A stretch of DNA of 64,000 bases from Entonaema liquescens (GCA_902805475.1 CADCSX010000003.1:3348001-3412000); one strand, 5' to 3'; numbered from the stretch's first letter, positions 1 through 12,634 are shown. Program-made: numbers and translations. Notes: generated from the sequence alone by a model not told the origin.

Positions 1-524
1 CCACAGTACGCAGCCAATACTGTCAGCGAAACCCCCCTGGTTCGAACAAATGAGAACGCCGCATGGGCACGGCCCTAACGACCGGGTTCCCGTTATCAGA
101 CGTTACATGCCGAATCTAGGCGCTGCCACCCATTCGTCGCCTCGAGCTTCTCTCAGAACTAACCGTGCTATCTCGGCTGACGCTGGGGGAAAGCTCGGAC
201 CATAGAGGGTTTCTAGATGTGTAATAGCTAGCTGAACTACTATGATCATTCTGGGCGCGTGTTAAACACATCGGCAGGCAATGGCGTCTCGGAAATCGTG
301 GGATAAGAAGGGGATAAAGGTAATAATTACGATTACAGCTCGCTGATAATCATCCCCATTCGTATTATACGATACCATAAGTCGCGACGTCTCGCACCTT
401 ACGATCTTCTAGGATCTTGTAGCAGCGGACTGTTCTCGACGCGTAATTAAACTAATAAACCACCTCCACCAGGACAAAGCTCGCGGTCTACCAAAAAAAA
501 AAAAAAAACCGCACATCATCCATC
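1..524. other. Upstream spacer of the MFS permease gene
   Basis: No coding region can be supported here. The only marked element is a run of 16 A from 493 to 508, about 16 bases before the permease start codon; A-rich leaders of this kind are common in fungal promoters. No tRNA or repeat was recognised. Confidence 0.5.
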
Positions 525-2209
525 ATGCATCACTCGGATGGGAGCAACACGGACCAGAAGGGAACCGTGTTCGCCGAAACTGAGTCCGGAAGCCATGGAG
601 CTGGCGACTTGGCGGGACCAGTAGTACGCGACGCCGACGTCGCCGCCCGGTTCCTCGCCTCATTGGACCCATCCATCGTCAACGAGCCGATTACTAAAGA
701 AGAATCTCGACGTATCCTTTGGAAAATCGACCTCATCATCCTGCCTCTGCTGGCCCTCTCAGTAATCATCTCGGCAGTAGACAAAGTTATCATATCCAAT
801 GCGGCGATCTATGGCATGCGTGAGGATACCCATTTGGTCGGCGACCAGTTTTCTTGGGTCGGGTCTATCTTCTACTTTGGCTTCTTAATCGCCGAGTGGC
901 CTGGGAATGTCCTGATCCAAAGACTCCCACTTCGGACCTTCTATGCCGCGACAGTTCTTGTCTGGGCAGGCCTGACGTTTGCGACTGGTGGGACAAATAA
1001 CTTTGCGAGTCTGGCATCCGTTCGGTTCCTAAGTTAGTCATTCTATAGGCCCTGGAAATCCGCGGAAAGGAATATCCAAAGCTAACAGTGATATTAGTGG
1101 GCATCTTCGAGGCTGTAGTCTTCCCCGTCTGTACCTTAGTTTCGGCGATGTGGTGGACCATCGAGGAACAACCAATTAGGATCGCCATCTGGTACAATAC
1201 CTTGTCTTCCGTCATCACAGGGCTGTTCTCGTACGGCGTCGGCCACAGTCATTCCAGCGTGGCCCCGTGGAGACTCCTATTCTATATCCTCGGCGGTATC
1301 ACTACTGTCTGGGCGGCGATCCTCTATGCGTTCCTCCCGAGTTCCCCAGTAGAGGCCTGGTGGTTGACAGATCGACAGAAGTACGTCTGTCTGGAACGGG
1401 TCCGCAAAAGCAACACCGGCATCGAGGACAAGAAGATCAAATGGTATCAGGTGAAGGAGTGCCTGATGGAACCCAGAGCTTGGCTGATCTCCATATTTGC
1501 GTGTGCCATCAACATCCCAAACGGTAGGGAATGAACCCGCCCCTAATCCACTGGCTGCCATACTAACATGGATCCTACTGCAGGCGGCCTGGTCACATTT
1601 GCGGCCATAATCGTCAACGGTATGGGGTTTAGCCCCCTAGACACCACGCTCTTAGGAATGCCAACCGGTGTTATTGCCACGGCTTGGTCTATAATCTTGA
1701 ACTTCGTCGCGAGCCGATTCCCTGGTTGGCGGTGTATCCTCATCGTATTCGCGATGTTCTTCCCCATGGTTACGGCGATATTGATGTGGAAGCTCCCTTC
1801 GGACAACAAGCTTAGCCTCCTGGGCGCCTATTATGCGTTTTATTCGTACTGGGCACCTTACACTATGTGCACATCTCTCCCGATGGCTAACACGTCAGGG
1901 CATACTAAGAAGGTTACGCTGAATGCAATGTTTTTCTTAGGCTACTGTGTCGGAAACATCCTGGGCCCCCAAGTATTCCGTGCCGACGACGCTCCAGAAT
2001 ATCATAGAGGGTATATCGGGCTCCTAATATCGCTTGTCATTAGTGCTGTGTGTATCGCAGCGTATGGGTTTACTTGCTACTGGGACAATGCTAAACGTGA
2101 TAAACTGCAGGGAGGAGTTCCGGTACCCCAGACAGAGGAAGAGAAGACGCGAGAAGCCTTCTCTGATATGACGGACAGGGAGAAACCGAATTTCAGGTAT
2201 ACATACTAA
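525..2209 (+). CDS. MFS permease, allantoate permease (Dal5-like) family
   Basis: This is a plasma-membrane major facilitator protein of the anion:cation symporter group (Dal5/allantoate permease-like), which in fungi carries organic anions, vitamins or ureides; the substrate here cannot be read from sequence. My model has three exons, 525-1032, 1098-1523 and 1584-2209, giving 519 residues. The introns (65 and 60 bases) have GTTAGT and GTAGGG donors, and the second has a TACTAAC branch point. Joining them restores the family segment RFLMGIFEAVVFP. The N-terminal 55 residues are soluble, followed by a first membrane span (LIILPLLALSVIIS), the motif FYFGFLIAEWPGN and about 12 predicted spans. 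The C-terminal tail is short and charged. The length is normal for the family and no break is seen. The next gene, about 2.4 kb away, is an unlinked Zn2Cys6 regulator on the other strand. Confidence 0.9.
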
Positions 2210-4647
2210 TTATGTTTCAACTAATGGTGAAGTATTCCTTCCTACATCCCGGATTAACTGCTATTGTTAGATTTTGGGAGAGTTATACGACGTACAGTGG
2301 AAATTAAATAGCTGCTATGTACCTTTAATATATGTGCGACCTATGTAATAGCACGACAATTATCTTGATATCCACCGGTATTCTTACTTCAGGGGGTGAA
2401 ATTACCAGTAGCTTGATTTACGATGGAGATCCTGGGTAGGATAACTTCTAACTCGGCAGTTCAGTAGTCGCGCGACAACGTCGGAAACATATCCGAGATT
2501 CTCACGGCGTGGGTCCGGGTAGACCTTACGTACCATATAACAGGATTTCAGGACTTTTAGTGGGTTATTTTATCGGCGGTGCTTCCGATACTTCGGGAGC
2601 CACAAAGAATTAAAACGGGGTTTCCATGTATTTTGAATGGGATGTTTTCTTCAACACGACTCTTGGCGGTGGATCTGATAAGATAATTACACTCACTCAG
2701 AGGTACCATTCTATGATTTATCTCGTTAGACAAGGAGATGCCAAAAAAAAAAAAAAAAAAAAAAAGGAATAGTAATAAATAGCAAGGCTTTTGATTCTTT
2801 GATCTAGTTAGTACTAGTATAATCTCAACATGGACTACCTAGAGTTAGTTCCCGAAGGCTTCTAACAATCTCTAACTAACGCCCGGAAGTAGTGGGGGTT
2901 TTGCTTGTCATTTACTAATAGGAAGCACTAATGCACGGACAATCCAGCACGCTACAGAGCTCGCTTCGACCTTCGACTGTGGCACAATCACTGTGGCGAT
3001 GTGGATCCTACGCTGTGATGGAGCTGTTGGAAACCTCCGCTCTCATGATCTATCGGTTGGACCTTCGGTTCCTTATGCCCGAAAAGAAGTTTTTATCGTG
3101 TTATTTCCTATCGGCGACTCTGGATTTTCTGGTTTCTGATTTGCATGAGATGATGTGGCATCCAAACTTGTTGGACGAAACCCCCCTAAACCCCCCTAAA
3201 CCCCCATAACTTGTGGATCTTAGTGATCACCATATAAACCCCATATTTATATTCTCACTCATATTTATTCATATGCTTTCCCTCTACAATAATCATTCTC
3301 TGATTTTAAAGGTATTGCCGATGAGTCGTATGGTTAGTTTCATTTATCATGGAAGACATGAATTTGACTACGCTCAAGAGAATCCGTGCAAGAGCCCGCA
3401 CGTCACGATGAGAAACGCATTCATCGTACGCTCGTTTCAATGAGAGGTAGGTATTCTCAACGTTGCAATTTCTCTACGCAGCTATCAGTCGCCTACACAA
3501 TTAGAAGGGGAAAGCTTAAGGATCAGTATAGTCAGACTTGCGACTTTTGATAGGAAGCTTTTCAAGGGTCGACGCTTCAAACCAAGGGACACCTTGTAGT
3601 GACCAACTTCTCAAGTAACCGGGTCGCGAATCGTTCGCAGATGCCGTAACAAGGGCCGGCGATTAACCCGACATTTCGGATGGGATACGGTACTGAATCG
3701 CCAGCATATATCATGACGACTCTGATTTCTTATCTGAAATCAAGGCAGACGTTCTGAAAGCCGAACCTAGTGTTGCGTATCTAAATATGGCATCAGGACG
3801 GCTATACTTGGATATGCAGTAATAGTTGGTTGGGAGCTTTAAGGTCGATCGAATCCTGTTCTCTAGGAAAGGAAATCTGCACATCTCCACGGTGTTGCGC
3901 TGGAATATGTCACCAGAGATGCTCGGTCGCAAACTTACCGGAACTATGGTACCCGAAGTCTAGGTTGGGCCATCCGAGGAGGTACGGACGGTTGTCAAAT
4001 TGGCTTGCTGTGTAGGAAAATGACAGGGTAGTTCCGGCTCACCAGTCGAGTATGGGCCTGTATACTTCGGTTAATGCTATCCGTTAGTTCGTTATTAGCG
4101 ATCTTTACTATCGATGGATTCGCTGATTAACCTGCAATACAACATCGAATCTTCTATTGAAGTGGAGTTTCGGAGTCCCGCTGGCAGTATCTATATCACG
4201 AGAACTCCAGGTCCACAGCAGGGTGGAATAGATAGGGTGGAACAGGGGCAATTCGAAATTTATGGTATGGATTTGAGATACAGTTGATACCACCATGATC
4301 AACAGGTACGTAAAATTCGGAAGTTTTCGAAAACGCAAATGCGTCGTACTTTCAATGAACTTTACTGAGCTAAGTAGATTACCCTTATCCCCATCCCAAT
4401 TATGTCGTCCAGCCAATGAACCTATCCAGTTTTATATCTGTCTCAAATCAGCTAACTCCAAATACTTAGGCCGCATCCATAAAAACCAACGGATAAATTA
4501 GCGTGCTAGGGGTCACTAGTTCAAAGGAGCATAATAAGAACTTACCCTATGCCCACATCCTAGAGCGGTACTCCAATTCATTCCATCATTTTGGGTGCGA
4601 TATAAACTCCTTGACTCCTTGTGCGTCCGCATGAATCCGCCTTACAT
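2210..4647. other. Long spacer with no supported gene
   Basis: About 2.4 kb of ordinary base composition between two genes. It holds a 22-base A run (about 2743-2764) and two and a half copies of a 10-base unit CCCCCCTAAA (3181-3205). The open frames here (for example 2931-3209 and 4108-4416) are short, show no recognisable protein and do not join across credible introns, so I do not call them. Confidence 0.5.
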
Positions 4648-6929
4648 TTATGTAAGGCTCAGTAACGACGAGCCCCCCAACATGGAAATAGCACGCTCCC
4701 AAGGATATCTTGTTCGCTGTTTACGACTCGTAGGCGGCGTAGGACTACGATCCTTACTATCATAACCCCCGATAGGATCACAAGATGATGTGAGAAGTAC
4801 CTTTCGCGGGTTCTCGTCGCATCCCAGGTCACGTTGGCGCCATACCATCTGGATAACATTAAGTGCCGGTGGTAAGCTCTAAATGAAAGGTAACAGGCGA
4901 CTCTGTTAGTACTCAAACGATACTAGCTAAAGTTAGACGGTGTGTCAACTTACTCCGAATTTCTTCTGACTCAGAAACTTGTCAAATATCTCCATTACTT
5001 GCAGCCGGTCGTCGTCAGTAGAAGCCATACACCCAGCTACGAATACTGGCCAAATAGGGAGAGCCGCAGTGATAGGTCCTGTCTTGCATATCTTTTGGAC
5101 CTTGCTAAGGATATCCTGGATAATAACAGAGCGTATCTTCCTACATTGCGGAATGATATGCGGAAGATGAGTCGCGCAGGTTTCATCTAGGAATAGGAGT
5201 GCCGCCAGCCTATTAGATTCCGCTGTCAATTCAATCATCTCTAACATGTGTTCAAGTTTTTGAGATGCTCGCTGAGCGTCCCGGTCCATATCAGCATCCC
5301 ACGGTTGGGAGTTATCTATCGGCGGTATTTGTGTGAGGGTTTCGAGCTTGGTCTGAATTCCAACCACCCTACGTTCCAATGCTTGCGGATCGGTATATTG
5401 ATAATCTAACTCGTCAAATTTGGGAGCATCGCGCAGGTCGCATATGTCGTTGATAATCAGAAGGAGGCGGTTACTAAACCCTTGATGGGTATCGATTTTA
5501 TCTAACTCGTCCGTAAAACTAGGGCCTACGAGACGGAATCCTAACTGTGCCGTAGGGTCCCTATTCTCGTAACTGATCGAAACACGTCGTGGCGCTGTGT
5601 TACGAGGTTCTTTGCTCATGGAATCCGTGTCGTTACGTCCCCGGGATATGGTTTCCGAACTTCCCAGGAGTTTCGATAAAATGGATTTGTATTGCGGTAT
5701 CACATCGTCAACGTGGAGGGTGCTCTTAGCCATTACGAGATGATACATTAGGTATTGTTGGCCAAATTGCAGTATCGCTTCGTGATTGGCAGATCGAATA
5801 TTTTGTCCAAGACAGACATCTAAGAGTCCAAATATGCCCACAAGGTGACTGATCCACGTTGCTTTGCAGTTGTCGCTTATCTGGTAATTATTACTCGTAA
5901 GCTATAATCGCAAAATCAAAATGGTAAGGCAACTTACATCGTACCAGCATAGCATAACGACTGCTACAAGGGCCTCGAGGCATTTGCCAGTATCCGCGTG
6001 CACATTCTCCAAAAGCCTCTTGACATCCATCAGCACCCGGTGGCGATGCACTAATGCTCTACGATGGAATTTAGGATCTTTTTCGGCCAATTTTACGGCA
6101 CTCACTGCTAACATAGCAGAAAATACTGTGCCAGAATATGCAGCCATTGGCACGATTTGATAGCGGAATGGGTTATGGCGCCCATCAACCAGGGAGGAGT
6201 TAGCGCAAACGACATCAGTATAATACCGGGGTATACATTCGTCAGGTCCAGCCAGTTGATACGCGAAGGTAATGTTTTTTCCGACGGGCATTGCCATCTT
6301 CCAGGGGAGTGCACGGGACTCGCCGCGATACTTAACCAAATGAGGCTCATGGAATTCTTCGACATTTGTTTGAGCAACTAATAAGTGCTCAATATTGTCG
6401 TCTTCCTCTGAATGATTATCCTCGAGTGAAGCTATATCAGTAAAATCATCTCTAAAATCTTGCAAGTTCCAGTACAACTGGATATCCCTGGTGAAGGTGT
6501 TTAGGAAGTACACAACGCCTTTGGATCTAGCGCGATACTTTGCCGAGCTTGGAGATTCCTGAAAACGTCCCTCTAAAAGGGCGGTAGGCGTACATGCGTC
6601 TCGGGTGGCATCTTTCTGCTTTGGGCGCCACACTCCCTGGCGACCATGACGGATGCCACGAGCGACGGAATCCTCAAGCCACTGGAGGCGAATTCCATAG
6701 TGGCATGTTAGATTTGTCTTCTGGCATCTCCGGCAACGCGGTCTAGTTTCTATACTCGGCTACGGCTTAGCCCTTGCAAGAACAGGAATAGTGTCTCAAG
6801 TGGGTTAATTAGTTTAGGGGACGTACCATCGCACTTAACGCTTCGATCTCGACAGGCCCAACAGCCAGTTCGAGTTCGTGGGGTTCGTGCTGGAGGAGAA
6901 GAGGATTGCGAAGAGTTAGACTTGGGCAT
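4648..6929 (-). CDS. Zn2Cys6 transcription factor with fungal-specific regulatory domain
   Basis: This is a nuclear regulator of the Gal4-type class. The model has four exons (6827-6929, 5938-6749, 4954-5880, 4648-4878) and 690 residues. Splicing exon 1 to 2 (donor GTACGT, acceptor TATAG) gives the cluster CWACRDRSVKCDETRPRCRR, with the sixth Cys a few residues on (QKTNLTC), so all six zinc ligands are present in canonical spacing. Exon 2 to 3 gives MLCWYDISDNCKATWISHL, a motif of the fungal-specific regulatory domain in this class. Exon 3 to 4 gives KKFGSLPPALNVIQMVWRQR, the usual C-terminal helix. After that the tail (about 60 residues) does not look like the family and may contain a further unseen intron, so the 3' end is uncertain. 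An upstream in-frame ATG at 6974 is possible; I chose 6929 because it starts just before the basic zinc-cluster region. Targets are unknown. Confidence 0.85.
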
Positions 6930-6974
6930 TATGGGTCTTGGGTAGTATATTTTTTCGATTCCATCAATAAACAC

Positions 6975-7869
6975 ATCTTAGAGGGCTTAGTTGTCCGTGT
7001 TCGACAAGTGAGAACTTGGGGGTGAGAGGGACGCCCGGACTTGGGGGGTGATAGGACGGCTTATCTTTACCATTTTACCATTGACTGCACCTGAGCTGTC
7101 CCCGACTCCCCGACTTCGCGTCTCCTTGACGGTGGGGGCCTGAGCGAGAGCAACTGGTTCAACTGGTTCAACTGTGGTCCATTAAGATAAGGTCGCCAAT
7201 AAAATAAAGCCAGCGCTCTCAAGGTCCTTTCTTCCCCGCACTTTTCGCATCTCTTAAAATTAATGCAGTTAGAGAATTTGTCGCCTTGCAGCTGGGGCTA
7301 GCCTTGGCAAACGAAAGTGGTGGAAAGTTGAGAACTAACAAGAGAAAGTTGAAAATATACCTTAACTAGTTACAATTATTAGAATGACTATACACTTTAC
7401 AATTATAAACTTTATAGCACATGTCGCACTTTCTTAAGTACGAGCCTAATAACTTCCCGTCTAAAATTATTAAGAGTAAATGAAAAGATCTGCCATCGTA
7501 ATAAGAAGGTACCTACACATTATGTTATGCATACATGTACCGCAATGCGCACAGTGCATTGCATTGTTAAAACCCTCAAATGACCAAAAAAAAACATCAA
7601 ATAATATCTCATGCAAGAAGCAGGCTGCCGTACATACATTGATTGATGTATGCAGGCCACGCGGCATTTTATCAGTGCTTTATCGGCCCTTTTGTCCGTC
7701 AAACTTTCTAATATCAAAATACGGCTGAGTTTTAGAGAATCGTAGATCGGTTAACGCTTTGATCATTGTCGATACCACGTGGTTATCATCCAGAGATCTC
7801 TATCATCTGTTCTATCAAATTTTAATATAATTAATCCTTCTAAAGCCTAATCTAAACACTTCAGACACT
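6975..7869. other. Spacer between divergent genes
   Basis: A shared upstream region for the Zn2Cys6 regulator (left) and the DUF6601 gene (right). It holds a short direct repeat of 'aactggttc' near 7150-7170 and A/T-rich stretches from 7340. The frames at 7470-7728 overlap on both strands and show nothing recognisable. Confidence 0.45.
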
Positions 7870-9053
7870 ATGAACCAACAACTGCCACCGAGGGCGGTAA
7901 GCAGAAACCCTAATCATGCAATACCATCTGATTATTTCTGATTTACTTGTAGACCACCACCGATGTCTTCGGAAGTAGAGATGCTGTGATAGATAGCCTG
8001 CCTGCCTTATATCACTCCTATAAAGATAGCGAGAAGACGAAGAATCGTACTGTCATTAATCCCACCGATGATACCATAGAGTTTCTAAAGCAAGACCTGT
8101 CTCTTGGTGGTCTATACCCCATGTTGGACCATTTATGGCTTGCTGGCAATAAGCGTCCTACTGCCCAATTGCACATGCAGATTGCCATGGGTCGAGATAT
8201 TGTTGTATCGGAACGAATGGACTATCACCTTCTTTGGACAGACGGTAGGATAAACCTGAAGCCTCTCCCTAGATACCTCTTATCTTCAGAATTCTGGGAG
8301 ACAGCCTTGCACTGCCCGTTGGACTGCACATGCAAAAACCAGGACACCGCAAGGAGTTGTAATGGCATACGTGGAGTAGCACTCGGTTTTCTTTATACCT
8401 ACATGTGCCTAATATCCTCAGAATTTGACTTCCGGATCGCCAATGATAAGTATCTGTTGCCTAGGGGAGATGGCGGAGCGCCGATCAGATGGGCAAAATG
8501 GAAAGAGTTCACGAGGGAACTCTTAAGAGACTACAACCCAGATATGGTCCACCAGCGCTTTCATTATGCCGAGTTGCGTATCTCCCGCCTCCTTCGGCTC
8601 CCTCCTTTCAACCCATACGTAGCAGGCTGGTGTACTTATCGCAGCTTCTTACGCACAAATCTCTCCTGGATAGCTACCGGTACCGTGTTTCTCGTCTTAA
8701 TACTAACAGCAATGCAAGTTGGCCTTGCTACAGACCGGCTTAAAGACAACCAGAAATTCCAATACGCATCATATGTATTTACAATTTTCGCCGTTCTGGG
8801 TCCTATATGTGCATTTGGACTAGTCGTTTTGAGTGCGCTGATAACCCTCTTAATGGCTCTCCCCTGGTTTCTCACGTCAGCAATCCAACAGCAGCATAAT
8901 AATTCGCCCTATTCAGCCAGTCATTCACTACCATCTAAGGCCAAGAGTTCTGATAGTGATATAAAAGAAACAATACGCGAGAAACGAAATACCCCAGCTA
9001 GCCTTCAAGTTGAGAATCCTACATCATACTGGAAATCTAGTACTATTGTGTAG
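7870..9053 (+). CDS. DUF6601-family membrane protein
   Basis: I recognise this as the fungal DUF6601 family, which databases often mislabel 'subtilisin-like protease' or 'HET-related'; its function is unknown. The model has a 27-base first exon (7870-7896, MNQQLPPRA), an intron 7897-7952 (GTAAGC to TGTAG) and exon 7953-9053, giving 375 residues. Family signs are YLLSSEFWETALHCPLDCTC, GVALGFLYTYMCLISSEFDF, the block RFHYAELRISRLLRL, and two C-terminal membrane spans (around IATGTVFLVLILTAMQVGL and CAFGLVVLSALITLLMALPW). The last 60 residues are polar and Ser/Lys-rich, presumably cytosolic. No protease triad is visible. The gene ends only about 120 bases before the left end of a RIP-mutated transposon, yet its own base composition is normal, so RIP did not spread into it. 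Confidence 0.8.
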
Positions 9054-9174
9054 GGGATTGATCGGTGAGGCTGAACGAAACCTTGCCGAATTGAGCTCTA
9101 ATCTCTCATGCGCTCGGATCCGAGGCCCGTAGGAACCAAGATGCAAAATAGAAATTTCATAAGATTTATTATTT

Positions 9175-9221
9175 AAGATGGATCACTTATTTATAAGCTT
9201 ACCCCACCATAAATATAATCG
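9175..9221 (+). repeat. Left terminal inverted repeat of the RIP-mutated transposon
   Basis: Begins AGATGGATCACTTATTTATA directly after the TA dinucleotide. Aligned without gaps to the reverse complement of 11000-11046, 33 of 47 positions are identical and all 14 differences are transitions (C/T or G/A), as expected when RIP hits the two ends independently. Confidence 0.85.
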
Positions 9222-10999
9222 ATTTTATTAATTATAAAAACGCGTTTAATTTATTTATTAATTTAATTTTTTATAAATTAAAATTTTTTTATTATTTTTA
9301 TTTAATTTTTTTTATATTAATTAATTTATTATTTTTTTTTATTTAATAATATATATATTTTTATTTAATTTTATACGGTAATAACGATATATAATGTCGA
9401 AAATAAACGGTTAATCCGTAACGCGTTAATATATTATTAAATTAATTATTATTATATTTTATATTATATTAAAAATATATTAATAAAAAAAATATTAATA
9501 AAATTTATTAAAAATTATTTAAAATTTAAAAAAATTATTTAATTCGTTAAATTATTATTTAAAAAATTTTAAATTATGTATTATTTTATTTAAAATTTAA
9601 ATTATTTGTTTAACGTTTATTATTGTATAATAATGTATATATAAATTTCGGGAAAAATTAATACGTTAGTTTTTTACGTTATTATTTTAAAATTAAAATT
9701 ATTAAAAATTATATAATGGATTATAAACGTTTAAATAACGTTATAATTAAATTATTAAAAAAATTATTTATTTAATTAAAAATATTTAAAATTATTAATA
9801 TTTTTTAAATTTTATATATAAACGTCGATAAGTTTAATTTTATAAAAAACGTTAAAAATAATTATATAATATTTAATAAATTATATTATTAATATATATT
9901 TTTTAAAAAATTTTTAAAACGTAAATAAATTATAATAATTATAATTATAATTATAATAAATATAATATTATTATTATTAATAATATTTAACGGTATTAAC
10001 GTATAATAATAATAATTTTAATAAAAATAATTAATTATATAAAAATTAATATTTTATTATATTTATAAATAATTAAATTAATTATAAAATAATTTTTAAA
10101 TAATTTAAAAATATTTATTTATTTTATATTAAATTTAATAATTTTATTTAATTATATTTATTTATATTTAATAATTATAATAATTATATAAATAATAATT
10201 TTATATAAAAATATTTTATTAATAAAATTTATATATTATTTTTTTTTATATTTTTTATATATTTTAATTTTTTAATATAAATATATTTGCTATTTTTAAA
10301 CGTTTTTTTAAATTTTATTTATAAATAAAATTATTCGAATAATTTTTTTAAAATATTAAAAAAAAAAAAATTTTATAAATTTTTTTTAAAATTTAAAAAT
10401 TAATAATAAAATTTAAATATATTAATATAAATTAAAAAATATTAAATTTATATTTATTATTAATTATAATTTTTAACTATTTTATTTTTTAACTTTTATT
10501 ATTTATAATTTTAAAATTTATTAATTTTTTTATAACGATAATTAAATTAAATATTAGTACGTTTAAATTTTCACGAAAATTAAAAATTATATAATTAACG
10601 TTTTTTTCGTTTAATTTTATTTTCGGTACGTTTATTACGTAATTATTATTTTAAAAATTTAATAAAATATTTAATAATAAAATTAATATTTTAATTATTA
10701 TTAAATTTTAAACCGATTATTTAACAATTACGTTAAAAAAAACAAAATTTAAAAAACGTTATAAAATTATTTTTAATTTAAATAATTAATTTATATAATT
10801 AAAAAATATAAAAAAAATAAAAATAAATTAATATATTCGTAAATATAAAAATTAAATTTAAAAAAATTATTAAAAAAAACAACGATTCGATATAAAATTA
10901 TATTAAAATTATAATAATTAATTTTTAATTAAATTACAAAAATAATAATAAAAATATAAATGAATAAATATAATTAAAGGTATTAACGATGGTTTTATT

Positions 11000-11046
11000 T
11001 TAATTATGCTCGTGATAAGATAAGCTCGTAAATAGGTGATCCACCT
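11000..11046 (-). repeat. Right terminal inverted repeat of the RIP-mutated transposon
   Basis: On the minus strand it begins AGGTGGATCACCTATTTACG and is followed outward by the matching TA at 11047-11048. This end keeps more C and G than the left end, so it is closer to the unmutated repeat at most of the differing positions. Confidence 0.85.
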
Positions 11047-11048
11047 TA

Positions 11049-12634
11049 GCGTATATGGATAAATAGACAGATTAGAATTCTTACGTTTTTTAAAAGCTAG
11101 CTTGAACTTGGAATTGGACGACCCTTGTGTCTCACCATGACTAGGTATTATAGCTAATGTTTTCAGCGAATCTATAAGCTTACATTTTCTTAGCTGTTAG
11201 TAATAATTTTCATCGGCGATAAAGACGGGTTTGGTCAATAGCCTTGGTTTGAATCTACCTGGGTAGCACGGTGTAAGTTTTTAATTCATAATAAAATTGA
11301 TGCAAGGACAACTCATTGTAGAATTTACAGGCTTGTTGCTAGCTTCCTGCTTTCTCTTAACTTACAAATCTGATTTTTAGTATAAAGGTTGATATAAACC
11401 CAAGCCGTTGATATAGAGTTACGTTGTAGGGAAAAGCGCGGTATTAGTGCTGTCTCCATAAACTTGACGACCACATCCCTAAGGGGGTGTCGCGCATTAA
11501 TTAAGGAACCAGACAAGACTAAAGATAGCTTACCAAACTTCAGGCGCCAATAATAAGTTATTCCGACCCTTATCACATTTTAGAAAAGGGAAAGAAATAA
11601 TGAAACGCTACGAGGTTTTATGAATATTTGAAAATACCTCTTCGAAATAGGTAGAAATTATACTCGTTCGGGAGTACCCCTTATCAAATCATTAGTGTTG
11701 CCCAATTCCTTGATTAAAGCGAATTACCCCTTTAAAGGTGCTTCGTCAAGTTTATGGAGACAACACTAATAATTTGCAATACCTACGTTCTAATAGAGGT
11801 AACGTGATATCGTTACTTAACTACCTTACCCGCGTATACGCCCCTTAAAAAGCACGCAATGGCCACCGAGGTACCTAAGATCTATTCGCTATTTACGACA
11901 GCTACAATATGGAAAGTACCCTTTGGTCATAACGGATTCATGGGTGCGCATCGGTGTTCCGGGTTCCCCTACTTAGGTAACCATGTTTGGTAGTTGACCA
12001 TCCGTACGAATCTTAAGATCGGACGAGTAGCACAATGATACCTGTAGGAATAGTCTTGATATGTAAGTAGTATCTCTGTTCTACTCCCACTTCTAGTGTA
12101 TTAATATTTCATAGGTTCACGTTAAACGCACTCATGAATAATGTTTGGTCTTTGATAATGGATGCGGAACTGACTATGCTAATATTGATTTATGACCTAG
12201 GCGTTTACACTATTCTCGATGACAAGCAACCTAGTTAGAAGTATCCGTGTAACCATGGGTAAAGACCGAATGAATTAATGACTTCGATAACTGGAGGCGT
12301 AACTATGGGTGCTGAATGTGATGTGATTCCTCATCTGTCGTGTAAAGTAGTCACTATTCTAATGGGTGTCATGCACTTAATTATTAGATAGTAAACTAAC
12401 CTAAACAACGTTCTATGGGATGAACTGTTGTGTCGTGCAGTCTTGTGCGACTCGTGAAACATCCTCCGTCAGGTCAGTTCAATTGAAAGGTCTAATACTT
12501 AAACATGCCCTAGAAGCCAGCGTTTCTCTTACCTCCATCCTCTTCAACTTCCATCCCTTGTGATACCATTCTAGATAGTAGTGCATGGTCTTCAGAAACC
12601 ATTTTAATAAGCCTATTTCTAACTTCGTATCACG
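11049..12634. other. Spacer with no supported gene
   Basis: About 1.6 kb of balanced composition between the transposon and the next gene. One minus-strand frame (11325-11576) is present but is unrecognisable and unsupported. No repeats, RNA genes or mobile-element ends were found. Confidence 0.45.

Larger units (their letters stand above)
9175..11046. mobile_element. RIP-destroyed DNA transposon, probably Tc1/mariner-pogo (Fot1-like)
   Basis: A 1,872-base element bounded by a 47-base terminal inverted repeat and flanked by TA on both sides (9173-9174 and 11047-11048). Size, TA target duplication and repeat layout fit the Fot1/pogo group of fungal DNA transposons; the assignment is inferred, since no transposase can be read. 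The interior is extremely A+T-rich and every frame is closed. C and G survive almost only as CpG, the signature of very heavy repeat-induced point mutation. Flanking DNA on both sides returns at once to normal composition, so mutation was confined to the element. The element must once have been repeated in this genome, because RIP only acts on duplicated sequence. Confidence 0.8.

Noticed and set aside
3178..3208. CCCCCCTAAA units suggesting a telomere or internal telomeric repeat
   Set aside because: Only two and a half copies, the unit is not the fungal CCCTAA hexamer, and genes lie on both sides.
4942..5190. Plus-strand frames at 4942-6381 opposite the Zn2Cys6 gene
   Set aside because: They are antisense shadows of coding exons with no recognisable product.
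9220..10980. A+T-rich block as a centromere, mitochondrial insert or origin
   Set aside because: Its limits coincide with matching terminal inverted repeats and TA duplications, and the mutation pattern is that of RIP.
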